Source of the DNA: Diacronema lutheri
Taxonomy: Eukaryota > Haptophyta > Pavlovophyceae > Pavlovales > Pavlovaceae
Assembly: GCA_019448385.1 (NCBI GenBank)
Contig: JAGTXO010000006.1
Coordinates: forward strand, 124,001-188,000
Direction: 5' to 3'
DNA length: 64,000 nucleotides
Shown: positions 9,676 to 21,106 of the stretch, piece by piece
Layout of the letters: each line of letters starts with the position of its first letter
Numbering within the stretch: the stretch's first letter is position 1
Position numbers and translations under genes: made by a program
The notes under the pieces: model-generated
Seen by the model: the letters and a program-made list of their open reading frames with translations, nothing else
The model's database searches: none
What the model was told of the DNA's origin: nothing

Positions 9676-10386
9676 ATGGGCACGCGCTTCGACGCGGTGC
9701 TGTGGGACATGGACGGGGTGCTCGTGAACGTGTCAGGCTCGTACCGTCTCGCGATAGAGGAGACGGCCGCGGCCTTCACGGGCAAGCCGACCGATCCCGG
9801 TGCCGTCCAGCGCTTCAAGAACATGGGCGGCTACAACAACGACTGGAAGCTCACCGCGGCAATCATCGCCGAGGCCGGCGTGACCGTGCCGTACGATGAG
9901 GTGGTCGAGGCGTTCCAGCTGCGGTACAAGGGGCCCAATTTTGACGGGCTCATTGCGAGCGAGCCGCCCATCATCGACGGCGCCAAGACGCTGGGCGCGC
10001 TTGCAGAGGCGGGCTACGCGATGGCGCTCGTCACGGGCCGGCCGGACGCGGAGGCACGCTGGACGCTGCAGCGGTTCGGCTGGGACAGATTCTTCCCGAT
10101 CGTGGTCGCGATGGAGGCGCAGGAGGGCAAGGGCAAGCCCGACCCCTTCCCGCTCACCAAGGCCATGGGCCTGCTCGGCAAGCCCGTCGAGCCGTCGCGC
10201 GCCGTGTACGTCGGCGACACGGGCGACGATATGATCGCCGCGCGAGCGGCGGGCATGTACGCGGTCGGTGTCGTGCCGCCGTACCTCGACTTCGAGTCGC
10301 ACGGCGACAAGCTGCGTGCGTGCGGCGCGCACGCCGTCCTGCGGCACCCCGACGAGATTGTCGATCTTGTTGCGCAGGCTGAGTGA
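9676..10386 (+). CDS. HAD-superfamily hydrolase (phosphatase, subfamily IA)
   Basis: 236 residues, no intron. Motif I is DMDGVLV near residue 10, with the nucleophile and acid aspartates; motif II is the LVTGRPD segment; motif III Lys is in GKGKPDPFP; motif IV is VGDTGDDMIAA. An all-helical cap (residues 15-100) marks subfamily IA. The pattern WDMDGVLVNVSGSYRLAIEE matches the TIGR01548 type, related to histidinol-phosphate or phosphoglycolate phosphatases. A cytosolic location is likely, as no targeting peptide is visible. The substrate is not determined. Confidence 0.88.
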   Translation: MGTRFDAVLWDMDGVLVNVSGSYRLAIEETAAAFTGKPTDPGAVQRFKNMGGYNNDWKLTAAIIAEAGVTVPYDEVVEAFQLRYKGPNFDGLIASEPPIIDGAKTLGALAEAGYAMALVTGRPDAEARWTLQRFGWDRFFPIVVAMEAQEGKGKPDPFPLTKAMGLLGKPVEPSRAVYVGDTGDDMIAARAAGMYAVGVVPPYLDFESHGDKLRACGAHAVLRHPDEIVDLVAQAE

Positions 10387-10495
10387 CCGCGTGCGCCCCT
10401 CAGACCGCGCGCGCTGAACGTTGCCAGCGTTGGCTGCAGCGGCGTGATCTTGCCCCCGGCGCTCCCAAGCTGGTGATCCGGCCTTGACACTTCTG

Positions 10496-11636
10496 ATGAG
10501 GTCGTCATTCGTGCCGAATCTGCGGCTCGGGCGGCCATCGTGGGAGGCGGCGTGCATGTCGGGCGGCTTCCGGCTCTTCCAGCATCGCCTCAGGCTGCCG
10601 GTGATCGGCTCGCCGCTCTTCATCGTCTCGTGCCCCGAGCTGGTCATCGAGCAGTGCAAGGCGGGCATCGTTGGCTCGTTCCCGGCGCTCAACGCGCGCA
10701 CACCCGAGCTGCTCACCGCGTGGATCGAGCGGATCAAGGCGGAGCTGGCGACGGCGGAGGCGGCGGGCAAGCGGCCCGCGCCATTCGCCGTCAACCAGAT
10801 TTGCCACGCCTCGAACAGCCGGCTGCGCACCGACCTCGCCATCTGCGTCGAGCAGCGCGTGCCCATCGTGATTACGTCGCTGCAGGTCTCCAAGGAGGTC
10901 ATCGACGCGGTGCACTCGTACGGCGGGAAGGTGCTGCACGACGTGATCTCGCTGCGGCACGCGCAAAAGGCGATCGAGTATGGCGTCGACGGCCTCATTC
11001 CTGTCTGCGCTGGCGCGGGCGGGCACGCGGGCACGCTCTCGCCGTTCGCGCTCGTGCGCGAGCTGCGCGCCGTCTTCGCCGGGCCGATCGCGCTGTCGGG
11101 CGCGATCGCGGACGGCAGCTCGGTGCTCGGCGCGCTGGCGATGGGCGCCGACTTTGCGTACATGGGCACGCGCTTCATCGCGACCGCCGAGGCGAACGCG
11201 TCCGCCGAGTACAAGCGGATGCTCGCCGAGAGCAGCGCGAGCGACATTATCTACTCAAACCTGTTCACAGGCGTGCACGGCAATTACCTGGCGCCGTCGA
11301 TCAAGGCGGCGGGGCTCGACCCGCACGCGCTCCCCGCGTCGGACAAGAGCGCGATGAACTTTGGCTCGAGCTCGAAGGGTGGCAACACGGGCGCCAAGGC
11401 GTGGAAGGACATATGGGGGTCCGGTGGGTGTGCACCGGACACCGCGGCGCGCGGCACGTGGCGCCGTCAGTCCTGACGCCGGCCCACCTGCGCGCGCCGC
11501 ACGCGCCGCGCGCGCGCGCTCGGCCGCAGGCCAGGGGGTCGGCACCATCACGGACGCGCCGAAGGTGAGTGAGCTCGTTGATCGGCTCGAGCGCGAGTTT
11601 GTCGACGCGCAGGCGCGCCTCAAATCGAAGCTATAG
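10496..11636 (+). CDS. Nitronate monooxygenase / 2-nitropropane dioxygenase-like flavoprotein
   Basis: Exons 10496-11423 and 11530-11636 (106-nt phase-1 intron, G|GTGGGT ... CGCAG|GC); about 344 residues from the first ATG. The conserved part starts at FQHRLRLPVIGSPLF, so the ATG at 10556 is an alternative; the first 20 residues are basic and could be a targeting presequence. Family marks are GIVGSFPALN, the NMO active-site region ICVEQRVPIVITSL, GLIPVCAGAGGHAGTLSPFAL (FMN phosphate loop) and GADFAYMGTRFIATAEA. Splicing restores the usual ending KDIWGSGQGVGTITDAPKV. These TIM-barrel enzymes use FMN to oxidise alkyl nitronates, protecting cells from 3-nitropropionate-like toxins. The gene follows the HAD gene by 110 bp on the same strand. 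Confidence 0.87.
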
Positions 11637-11798
11637 CTTGCCCGTTTGAGAGGCGCGCGAGGTCGGCATTCCTCGTGTGCGTCTACGCGTCACTGGGGTG
11701 AAGGACGATGTCGTCCAAGCGGCCTCGTGCGCCGGCGGTTCTAGTGTTCACGACTGAGTTTGCACGACTGAGATCCCTTCTCACTGGAGCTGTCCACG

Positions 11799-11810
11799 GC
11801 CTTTAAAGGC
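11799..11810. promoter_or_regulatory. TTTAAA palindrome upstream of PA200, possible core-promoter element
   Basis: The 12-bp palindrome GCCTTTAAAGGC lies 66 bp upstream of the PA200 start codon in otherwise GC-rich sequence. TTTAAA can serve as a weak TATA-like element; assignment is by position only. Confidence 0.3.
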
Positions 11811-11875
11811 GGCGGTCACACTCGCGCCCTCCCGAACACGCGCGAGCAACGAGCAGCCGGACGCGCCGCTCCCGC

Positions 11876-14736
11876 ATGTCTGTGCACTCGACGTGGCTCG
11901 CCGACAATTTGCCGGCGGGCGAGGGCGACGACAGCGCCGCGCTCGTGCGCGCGATCGTCGACGGCCTGCGCGCCGCGCGCGCGGTGCCGGACGCGCTGAG
12001 CGAGGCGCGGCCGTTCGCGGGTGCGCTCAAGCACGCGATGAGCCGCAAGGTGCGGATCGACGACGCGGCGTGGTGCGAGCTCGTGCGGATCCTGTACGAC
12101 CTCGCCACCCGCCCGCTCGACGCCGAGGCGCCGCTCGCAGACCAGAGGCGCTACATCTCGCTCTGCGCGCGACTGGTCGCCAAGCGGTCCGCGGAGAGCG
12201 CCGCGCGCGGCGGTGGGCTCGAGCTGGCATGGCGGCCGCTCTTCGACGCGCTGGTGCGCTGGCACTTCTCGCCGCGTCACCGCCCCTTCGCCGACCGCCT
12301 CCTCGCGCACTCCGCCCTGCGCAAGCACGCCGCCGAGCTCGGCTCGCTCGCGGTGAGCGCGCGCGAGCACTTTGCGCCCGGCTGCGCGCCGCGCGTGCTC
12401 GACGCGGTGCGGCCGATGCTCTGCCCGCACACGGCGGCGTTCGGCTTCGGCTCGTACGCGCTCGCGCTCCTCGTCCCATCGGGCGCGCGCCTCGCCGGCT
12501 CCGCCGCCGCCGTCGTGCGCGAGGTCGTGGCGCTGTGCGCGCACACCGACGCATCTTCCGAGCTGCTGCGCAACGCCTTCGACACGCTCGCACGCGTGTG
12601 CAAGAGCGCGTTCGTCGGGCGAGTCGAGCGGGTGGAGTGGGCGGAGCACGCGCCGATGCTGTACACGCGCACGCTCGCCGCGCTCGGCGTCGCCGCCGTC
12701 CTTGACGAATCAACGATGGCGGTGCTCGGCGCGCACGCGCGCCTCGTGCCCGCGGAGGCGTCCGCGCTCTCGTCGGCCTTCCCGATGCTCTCGCTCACCA
12801 AGCGCGCGGCGCGGCTGCTCGTGCTCGGCATTGACGGTGACGTGCCGGCGGCCGACGCGCTCTCGCGGCTGCTCCAACTCCTCCGCGCCGTCGAGACCTT
12901 CTGCCACCCATCCAACGATGGATGGTGGGTCGTGCGCCTCGGTCATTTCCTCCTCGCCGTCGCCAAGGCGGCGGAATGGCGGCTCGCCTTCGAGGCGCGC
13001 GCGGCGGCGGACGGGCGGCGCACGCCGTACGCGCCGCTGCGACCAGAGCACGTCGATGCGCTCCTCGACGCGCTCGTGCCGCTCGTGCTCAACGCGGTGC
13101 ACTCGAAGAACGGGATGATGCGCGCCTTTGCGCGCAAGGCGGTGCACCACCTCACCTACTGCAAGCCCGAGCGGGTGGGCGCCTTCTTCGCGGACCACGC
13201 GCTGCAGGCGCTCACGACGGAGACGGCGGTGCACCAGGCCGAGTCGATGCTGCACGTGCTCGCGCGCCTCGCGCCCGAGCTCGTCTGCGCGCGCCCGTCC
13301 GCCGCCGCCGAGCGCGCGGACGGGTGGCCGTTCCCCGACGAGCGCGTCGCGCTGCTGCTCGAGCTCGCGCTGCCCGCGATCGGCGCATCGACGGGCGGTA
13401 AGGCGAACGCCGCGCTGCAGCTCGTCCACGCGGTGCTGCTCGCGCTGCCCGTCGCGTCGGCCGACTGGGCCAACGAGCGCACCATTGGGCGCGCGCCGCC
13501 GCGCGTCGCGCTCGCCGATGAGTTGGCGCTCGCCGCGCTCGCGCCGCACCTCGACGGCGCCGCTGAGGCGCGCGCGCGCGCGCTCGCCGACTGGCTGCCC
13601 GTGTGGGCGCTCGCGCTGCTCGAGCGGCTCCTCGCCTCGGCCGAGGCGGCGGGCGACGACGGCGTCGCCGCGGCGGGCGGCACCGGCGGCTCGGAGCGTG
13701 CGATGAGCTTGCCGATCGCGCACGCCTTCGACCCGGCGGCCGTCGGCGTGACGCTCGCGTTCCAGGCGTCGGATGCTCTTGCCGAGCGCCTCGTGCAGCG
13801 CGTCGCGGCCTTCTGCGAGTCGACGATCTTGCCGCAGGCGGCGCACGCCGAGCTCGCGCCGATTGTAGGTGGCCTTGCGCGCGCCGCGCCGGCGACGACG
13901 CTCAACGCGCTGCTGCCGCTCGCGCTCGACCGGATCGTCGCGCGGCCGCGCGCCGGGTCGGGCACCGGGTCGGGCGCCGGGTCGGGCACCGGGTCGGGCA
14001 CCGGGTCGGGCACCGGGTCGGGCGCGGCGCTCGCCGCGCAGTCGCGCCGTTCCCTCGCACATTGGCTGGGCGTCGCGACGATGAGCATCGTGGGCACGGG
14101 CGAGGCGCTGCTGCCGCATGTGCCCTCCCTCGCCCTCCTCTTCAGGCTGACGCGCAGCCACGAGCACGGCGAGGTCGTCTCCCTCTCGGGCCACGCGCTA
14201 CACTGTGCGCTACACGCCTTGTGCCACACCTACCTTGTCGACGAGCGCTCGCATGCGCCCGAGCTGTGGCACGCGCCCGCCTTCCGCAGGGCGCACTGGC
14301 GGTATTGGGGCGCCGTCGCCGAGGTGGCCGACGCCGACGCCGACCCCGCTGCGCGCGCTGCCGAGCAGGCGCGCGCGCGCACGCCGCTCAGCGCGGCGTG
14401 GCACATGCCGACCAATGCGGAGGTCGTCGCGGCGGCGGGCCTCGCGAACGACGCGCTCGATTTTGCGCACGCTGAGCTCGTCGCGTGCGGCGTGCTGCGC
14501 GCGCCCGCCGGCGCCGATGCGAGCGGCGGCGCGTCCGGCGCGTCCGGCGCGTCCGGCGCGTCCGGCGCGTCCGGTGCGTCCATCGACCAGCGCGCGCAGG
14601 GCGCGCTGCTGCAGCTTCAAGCTGTGCTCGGCGGCATCTGCGCTGTCTCCGCCGATGCGCTGCTGTGCGGCGAGGAGGAGGAAGAGGCGGCGGCGATGGA
14701 CCTCGAGACGAGCGCGGGCGCCGACTCGCGTGCGGA

Positions 14737-14774
<38 letters not shown>

Positions 14775-16150
14775 ACGCGCTCGAGCCCGATGCGCGCGCG
14801 GGCGCGGACGCGGATGCGGACGACGCCGCCGCCGCCGCCGCCGCCGCGGCGGCTGCGGGCGGCGACGGCGGCGCGGGCGCGTTCTGGCGCGAGCTGCGCG
14901 CCAGGCTGCCCCGCCCCGCGGCGACGCAGCTGCGCCACCCTGCCGCCATCGCCGTGCGCGCGCGCGCGCGCGCGCTCGCACTCGCCGTGGCCGAGGGGCT
15001 CGCGCCGCCGCCGCTGCCGCCGGCCGACCGCGCGCGCGCCGGCGCGCCGGGCGGCGACGGCGCGGGCGGCGACGGCGGCGGCGACGAGCGCGCGCGGCTC
15101 TCGACGCTCGTGCGCACGGCCCTTGTGCTCGCGCGCTGCCTCGGCGCGCTGCTCACCGACCGCGGCGGTGCCGTGCTCGCCAAGACGGAGAGCGCGCACA
15201 AGGGCGTGCGCCAGCGCCTCGAGCTGCGCGGCCACGGCCGGCAGCGCGCGCGTCCGCGCGCCCTCGCACTCCACCGCCTTGCCGGTCTGCACGTGCGCAC
15301 GCTCTACGACGCGTCCTTCCACCGCGCGGGCGGCGGCGGCAGCGCGCAGCGGGAGCTCCTTGCCGCCCTCTTCCGGCTGTGCGCGCATGTTGCGCCCGAC
15401 GTGCGCGCGGCGGCGCTGCGCCACTCCGCCGACGCGGCGAAGCGGTGCGCGCGCTCCGTTGTCGTGTCGCAGCTGCGCGAGGCGATTGACATCGTCGGCG
15501 ACGACACGGCGAATGGCGCCCAGCCCGCGGCAGACGCCGACGCCGTGCCGCCCTACGCCAAGCACGTGGTCGAGGGCGCGATCGCAACCCTCGCACACCG
15601 CAGCTTCGCGGCGCTCGTCGGCGCCGACTGGCGCCTGCTCGGCCCGCTGCTCTGCGCGCTGCACGCGCCGCGCGCGCACGCGCCCGCCGACGCCGACGCA
15701 CTCCGGCTGCAGCTCAAGGAGCTGCTCGCCACGTACGCGCGGCTGGCGCGGCCGCCCGCCGTGCCCGAGCGCGGCCACGCGCGCCTCTCGCGCCGCGCGG
15801 GCGCGGCCGCCTTCTTGGCCGCGCGCGGCGCGCTGCTGCGTGCGGCCGTCGCCGCGCAGTCGCCGCCGAACGGCGCGGCGGCCGCCGGCGTGACGGGCAC
15901 CGCCCTGTCCGCCCCATCGTCCGCCGCGCCCTTTGGCGGCGCGGGCGGCGCGGCGGCCGCCGCGTCGCGCGCGCAGACATGCCTCTTTGCCCTCGCCCTC
16001 ACGCTCTCGGCCCGGCTGCACGCGGCGCTGCCCGACGCGGACGTGCTGGAGGCTTTTCTCGTCGCCTCCCTCACCTCGCCCGTACGCGCGTGCCGCGTCG
16101 GCGCCGCTGCGTCGCTCTGTCGGCTCCTCGCGCGCGACGCGGCGGACGCG

Positions 16151-16184
<34 letters not shown>

Positions 16185-18587
16185 CGCGCGCAGACGAGGG
16201 CGCGCGGCTGCGCGCGGCGATGCCGCCCGGCCCGCCCGCCGATGGCGCGGCAGACATACAGCCGCTACAGCCCGACGCGTCGCTCTCGCGCGCGTCGCTC
16301 GACAACGAGCCATGGGGCTGCTGGCTGCGCGCGGACGTTTCGGCGCTGCCGCCGCGCCGCCGCCGCCGCGCGCGTGCCGAGCTCACCGCCGCAGGCGCGC
16401 GCGCGCTGTCCTCCGAGCAGATCGTCGAGTGCGCGCTCTCGTGGCAGGCCGCCGACCACCGCGACGGTGCCGAGGCGATGACGGGCGTCGACGCGATGAT
16501 GGACCGGCTCTCGCACAGTGCGCTCGACGTACTCACCGACGGCCTTGCCGCAAGCGCGCACGCCCTCGGCCTCGAGCTGAGCGCCGCCGCGGCCGCGCCG
16601 CTCGCCGGCGAGTTGAGCGCCATCAACGTTGGGCTTTGGCATGCGCTGTGCTGTGCGGTGGGCGGCGAGACGTTCGCGACCGGCCGGCTGCTCCCCGCCG
16701 TGCGCGCGCTCCTCTTCGCGTGCCCGGGCGCACCGCCGCCGCGCGACCACCAGCTCGTCGCCGCCGAGGCGTTCGCGGCGGTCGGGCTCGCTGCCGGCCG
16801 CTGGGTCGACGGCGCTGCGAGCGTCGACGCCGAGCGCGCGCTCGGCGAGCTGCTCGTCGACGCGCTCAATGCGTCGACAGAGTGCGTGGCCGAATGGAGC
16901 GCTGCCGTCGAGCTCGTCTGCGCAGACGCGCACCCGCTGCGAAGCCAGTGGTTCGTCGATCTTGCCCTCGCGCAGGCGCTTCGCCTCTCCGCGTCGTCGG
17001 CCGCCGATGCGCCGCGCGACGCGCCGTCGGCGGCGGGCGCGGCCGCGGCGGGCGCGGACGCGGCTGTCAGCGGCGCGTCGTCCGTCGCGCTCGGCGCGTG
17101 GCTGCGGCTCCTCGGCAAGGCGCTCGAGGGCGGCAGCTGGCGCTCGTCGGCGCTGCTCGCGCACGTCGCGTCGCTGCCCCAGCTGCGCGGCTGGTTGACA
17201 CACCCGGCCAAGGCGGTGCGCACGCGCGCGGCGGGCGTGCTCGCGCGCGCGCTGCAGCACGCGCACACGCCGCCGCCGTCCGGCGTTGGCGCGCCCACGC
17301 AGCTGCGCGCGCGCGTTGACGCGGTCGTCGCCTCGGTGCTCGCCGCGGCGAGCGCGGCGGCGAGCGCGGCGGCGGCGAGCGGCGCGGCGGCCAGCGCCGC
17401 GCCGCAGCCGTCCGCACCCGCCGCCACCGCCGCCACCGCCACCGCCAGCGCCGCCGGCGGGTCGGTTGGCGGGTCGGTTGGCGGGTCGGTTGGCGACGAG
17501 TCGGCTGCAGACCGATTCCACGATGCGGTCGTGCAGCTGCTGCTCGGCGTGCCGCTTGCGTGCGCGAGCCTTGTGCCCCTCACGCCGTACGCGCCCGAGC
17601 TGCTCGTCGCCGTCGTGCGCGCCGCGACGAGCGCGCGCGCGCCCGAGCTGCGCAACTCGGCCAAGGTCGCCGCGCTCGCGCTCGCGCACCAGCCGCTCGT
17701 GGCCGGCGGCAGCACAGCGCCGCTCTTCGACACGGTCGGCGCCATTGCTCGCACAGACGCGGAGTGGCGTGCGCGCGGTGCGATGGCGTCCTTCCTTGGC
17801 CCCTTCCTCTTCCGCCTGCAGTTTGCCCTCTCGCCCGAAGACGTGCGGCTCGCGAGCGACATCATCCTCGCGCTCCTCGTTGACGCGCAGCAGGAGGTGC
17901 GGTGCGGCCCGCGCGTGCTGTGCGACGCCAAGCGCTCGCCACCGACCGCTCGCGTGCGTCCCGGCTCTCGCCCGCCCTCTCACGCCACGCGGGCAAGCGT
18001 CTCCGCGTTGGCGCCGCCATGTCCGCCGCCTTGCCCCCGCCCATCAGGTGCGTGAGGCCTGTCTGCCGCTCATCTCGGGCCTCGCGCGCATCGCCTCGGA
18101 CGATGCGCGCGCGCAGCTGCAGCAGCAGCTCTGCGCGCTCGCAAGTGCGCGCACGCGCGCGCGCGCGCGCGCGCGGCGTGGCGCCTTGCGCTGCAGCGCT
18201 GTGCGCCGCCGCCGCTCACGCGCGCGCCGCCCGCCCGCCCGCCCGCCCGCGCCGCGCCCCGCGCGCGGCTCAGGCACCCCGCTCGCGCGCTCGCGCATCG
18301 CCGCCGAGCACGGCGCGCGCATCGCCCAGCGGCACGGTGGCGTGCTTGGCCTCGCCGCGCTCGTGCGCTCGTCGCCGTATGCCGTACCTGCGTGGCTGCC
18401 CGAAATTCTCGACCGGCTCGTCGTGCATGCGCAGGACCCGTTCCCGCTGTGCAAGGAGGTGCAGAAGACCGTGGCCGAGTTCAAGCGCACGCACCAGGAC
18501 AACTGGGACGAGTGCCGTGCGTCCTTCAGCGACGAGCAGCTGTCCCGCATCCTCGACAACTCGTCCGCGCTCGCGCACTACGCCTAG
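11876..18587 (+). CDS. PSME4: Proteasome activator PA200 / Blm10
   Basis: Exons 11876-17896, 18048-18144 and 18274-18587; introns of 151 nt (phase 0) and 129 nt (phase 1) agree in phase. Predicted 2,143 residues, longer than human PSME4 (1,843). N-terminal landmarks are LELAWRPLFDALVRWHFSP and VEWAEHAPMLYTRTL. The C-terminus RHGGVLGLAALVRSSPYAVPAWLPE ... VAEFKRTHQDNWDE ... AHYA closely follows the PA200 pattern and ends in HYA, the HbYX-like tail that docks into the 20S alpha ring. HEAT-like helices fill the rest. PA200 caps the proteasome for ubiquitin-independent degradation, including of acetylated histones, in the nucleus. Extra length comes from low-complexity inserts: (GSGT)n near residue 692-718, (SGA)n near 882-902, (DA)n near 954-972, and (GGSV)n near 1861-1872. 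The gene is convergent with the DNA ligase gene, 140 bp apart. Confidence 0.92.
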
Positions 18588-18727
18588 CAAAGCCGAGGGG
18601 AGATGCCGCTGTCTGTGTCCCCACCCGCCTTCCCCCGTGCCCATCGATCCCTCATCTCGTGCGCACTGCGTGACGAATTGGCAACAGACACGAGGAAACA
18701 CTGACTGACAATGCAGCTTGACCACCG

Positions 18728-21106
18728 TCATCGCGCTACAGCCCCAGAGTGCGAGGTTGCGGGCAGCGCCAAATCCGCCTCCGCCTCGTCCTCCGCCTCG
18801 CGCCCGTCCGCCTCCGCCGCGACGCCGCCGGGCGCAATCACCGCACGCTGCTGCGCGTACGCGCTCGCGATCTGCGCCGCAACCGTCGCGTCGCGCACGC
18901 GCTTGTCATCGCGCGCGCGCACAAAGCGCGGGAAGCGCAGTGCGAGGCCGCGCTCGTCGGCGGCGCCGCGCGCGGCCGAGTAGGTGGGCGACGGCGAGAT
19001 CTCGGCGGCGAGCACCTCCCACACGACGTGCGGGCGCAACCACACGTCTGGCTGCCGAGCGGCCGATATCCGGCCGAGGTCGAGCTCGGGCGCGGGCGCT
19101 GGGATCACGAGCTGCTCGTCGCGGAAGAAGGCACTCAGTCGGTGCGTGTCGTCGTCAGTGAAGCCCGAGCCGAGCTTGCACACGGTCTGCAGCGTCTCGC
19201 GCTCATTCGCCGCCCTGCACGCGAGCAAAAAGGCGCCAAAATGGCCCGCGCGTCGCCCCTTCCCGTGGTACGCGCCGACGGGCACGAGGTCAAACGTGTC
19301 GACGCTGCCGAGCAGGTAGTCGCGCTTGAGCTTGAACGAGCGGACCGAACGGTGGCCCGGCTCGTACGCCGAGTGCGCCGCGTCGGGCGAGAGCGACTTG
19401 ATCATGAGCCCCTCACAGCCTGCGCTCAGAGCCTCCGCCATAAACGCAGCCATCGCTGATGGGTCATTCGAGTCGAGGCCGCGCGCGAGCTGCAAATCGC
19501 CACCGTCGGTGACAAGGTGCTCGCGCATGAGCCGCCGGCGCTCGGGCAGCGGCAGGTGCAGCACCGAGCGGCCATCGACCGAGAGCAGATCGAAGGCGAA
19601 GAGCGCGATGCGCGCGGCAGTCGGCGGCATTCCGAGCGCAGCTCGCATCCCATCGGTGGGCTCGGCCGTGGCGCGCCTGACGCCGCGCGCTTTGGCGGAC
19701 GGCGGCTTGCGCGGCCGCCGCGCGATGTGCGCAAACGGGAGCATGGCGCCCGTCCGCGCGCAGTGCGGCACCGCTTCCGCCTCAAAGATGGCGGCGCTCG
19801 TGCCGGGCGCGAGCCACGTGTGCGCGTGCGCGCACACAGCCTCGAATTTAAAAGTCACGTTCTCGCAGCTGCGGCTGAAGACGTGCACCTCGACGGCAGG
19901 CGGTGCGCAGTCGCGCACGCCCGCGTGCGCGTCCGCCCCGTCCGCGCGCCTCCTGCGCACGTGCAGCTGCACCCGCTCGCCGTCGTATTTGAACTCGCTC
20001 CGCGCCGCCGCGCCCTTCAGCCGCACGAGGGCCTCGTCGACGCTGGCGACGGCGCTGTGCAGCATCGGCTGTACGGGCACCGCGTGTCGCGGCTGCGTGC
20101 GCTCGTCGAGCGACTCGAGCCCATCAGCGAGAAGCGCGTCGCACAGCAGCGGCAGGTTTGGAAGGCGGCGAAACGCCGTGCGCACGCGGAGCTCCGCTTC
20201 TCGCGCGGCGCGAGGCTCGGGCGCATCGCCAATGGGCAGGCGGAGCTCGAGGGCGAGGCGCGCGCGGCCGAGTGCCGCGAGGACCGTCGCCTCGGACGCG
20301 CCCACCCGCAGTCTGCCGAGCAGCGTGCGCACAAGGTAGAGCCGCGCGGTGGGCGAGCCCGCGCCGCGCAGCAGCCGCGCCGCGATCGCCGCCTTCCGCT
20401 CGATGGAGCCGTCGCCGCTCGCGGCCGCGATCTCGAGGGCTGTGCGCTGCACTTCGCGCACCGAAAGTGCCGCGCCCTCGGCCGCGCCCTCGGCCGCGCC
20501 CTCGGCCACGCCCTCGGCCGCGCGCCATCCGCTGCCAACGCTCAACGCCAACGAGTCGGCCGGCGGCGCGGGCGCGGCCGCCGCGCGGCTCGAAAAGGGC
20601 AGATCGCGCGCAACGAGGCCGAGGTCGCCAGAGGTGTCATACGCGTGCCGCGCCTCGCCCACCGTGACCCCCGCCGCCTGCGCGATCGCGCTCAGCATCC
20701 CCACTTCGCCCATGCCGAGCTCGATGCCCGACGCGGACGGGCCGAGCTGCGCGGTCGCGAGCTGCAGCGTGGGCACGAGGTCGTCGGGCGACGCGGCCAT
20801 CACGCGCTGGAGGTGGGTGGAGAGCTCGGAGATGATGCGTAGACGGCTGCTCTCCGCGTCCAGCCGGCCGAGCAAGATCGCCAGCTCCGAGTAGAGCATC
20901 GGCGCCTGCCCGCGCATCTCCGGCGCGAGCGCGCTCGCATCCGCCATGTGCGAGAGCGCGCGCGCCGCGGCAGGCGCGCGCAGCCAGGCAGCACGCGGTG
21001 GTGCGCCCACGCCCACGCACCGCGCGCGCACGCCGAGCAGCGCGCACGCTGCGCCGCGCACGAGCAGCGCGACCGTCGCGCGGCGCACCGGCGCGTCGCC
21101 TCGCAT
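18728..21106 (-). CDS. LIG1: ATP-dependent DNA ligase I
   Basis: 792 residues from 21106, or 739 from the Met at 20947. The first 53 residues (MRGDAPVRRATVALLVRGAA...) are Arg-rich and nearly free of acidic residues, as in mitochondrial presequences, so two starts could make organellar and nuclear forms. The N-terminal DNA-binding domain runs to about residue 340. Motif I is EFKYDGERVQLH, with the lysine that takes AMP; motif III is ALFAFDLLSVDGRS; motif IV is CEGLMIKSL; motif V is SFKLKRDYL. The C-terminus contains VWLRPHVVWEV of the OB fold. The enzyme joins nicks in replication and repair. A repeated segment encodes (EGAA)n near residue 200. No introns are evident. Its first start codon overlaps the start codon of the TPR gene. 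Confidence 0.92.
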   Translation of the reverse strand: MRGDAPVRRATVALLVRGAACALLGVRARCVGVGAPPRAAWLRAPAAARALSHMADASALAPEMRGQAPMLYSELAILLGRLDAESSRLRIISELSTHLQRVMAASPDDLVPTLQLATAQLGPSASGIELGMGEVGMLSAIAQAAGVTVGEARHAYDTSGDLGLVARDLPFSSRAAAAPAPPADSLALSVGSGWRAAEGVAEGAAEGAAEGAALSVREVQRTALEIAAASGDGSIERKAAIAARLLRGAGSPTARLYLVRTLLGRLRVGASEATVLAALGRARLALELRLPIGDAPEPRAAREAELRVRTAFRRLPNLPLLCDALLADGLESLDERTQPRHAVPVQPMLHSAVASVDEALVRLKGAAARSEFKYDGERVQLHVRRRRADGADAHAGVRDCAPPAVEVHVFSRSCENVTFKFEAVCAHAHTWLAPGTSAAIFEAEAVPHCARTGAMLPFAHIARRPRKPPSAKARGVRRATAEPTDGMRAALGMPPTAARIALFAFDLLSVDGRSVLHLPLPERRRLMREHLVTDGGDLQLARGLDSNDPSAMAAFMAEALSAGCEGLMIKSLSPDAAHSAYEPGHRSVRSFKLKRDYLLGSVDTFDLVPVGAYHGKGRRAGHFGAFLLACRAANERETLQTVCKLGSGFTDDDTHRLSAFFRDEQLVIPAPAPELDLGRISAARQPDVWLRPHVVWEVLAAEISPSPTYSAARGAADERGLALRFPRFVRARDDKRVRDATVAAQIASAYAQQRAVIAPGGVAAEADGREAEDEAEADLALPATSHSGAVAR

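Noticed and set aside
9103-9700. Upstream extension of the HAD hydrolase frame to 9034
   Set aside because: It runs antisense through LSM12; the ATG at 9676 gives the normal HAD start.
10484-10495. TTG start for the nitronate monooxygenase gene
   Set aside because: Eukaryotic nuclear genes rarely use TTG; an ATG follows 12 bp later.
15553-17983. Long minus-strand open frames antisense to PA200
   Set aside because: Ser/Ala/Arg shadows of a gene whose plus-strand product is clearly PA200.
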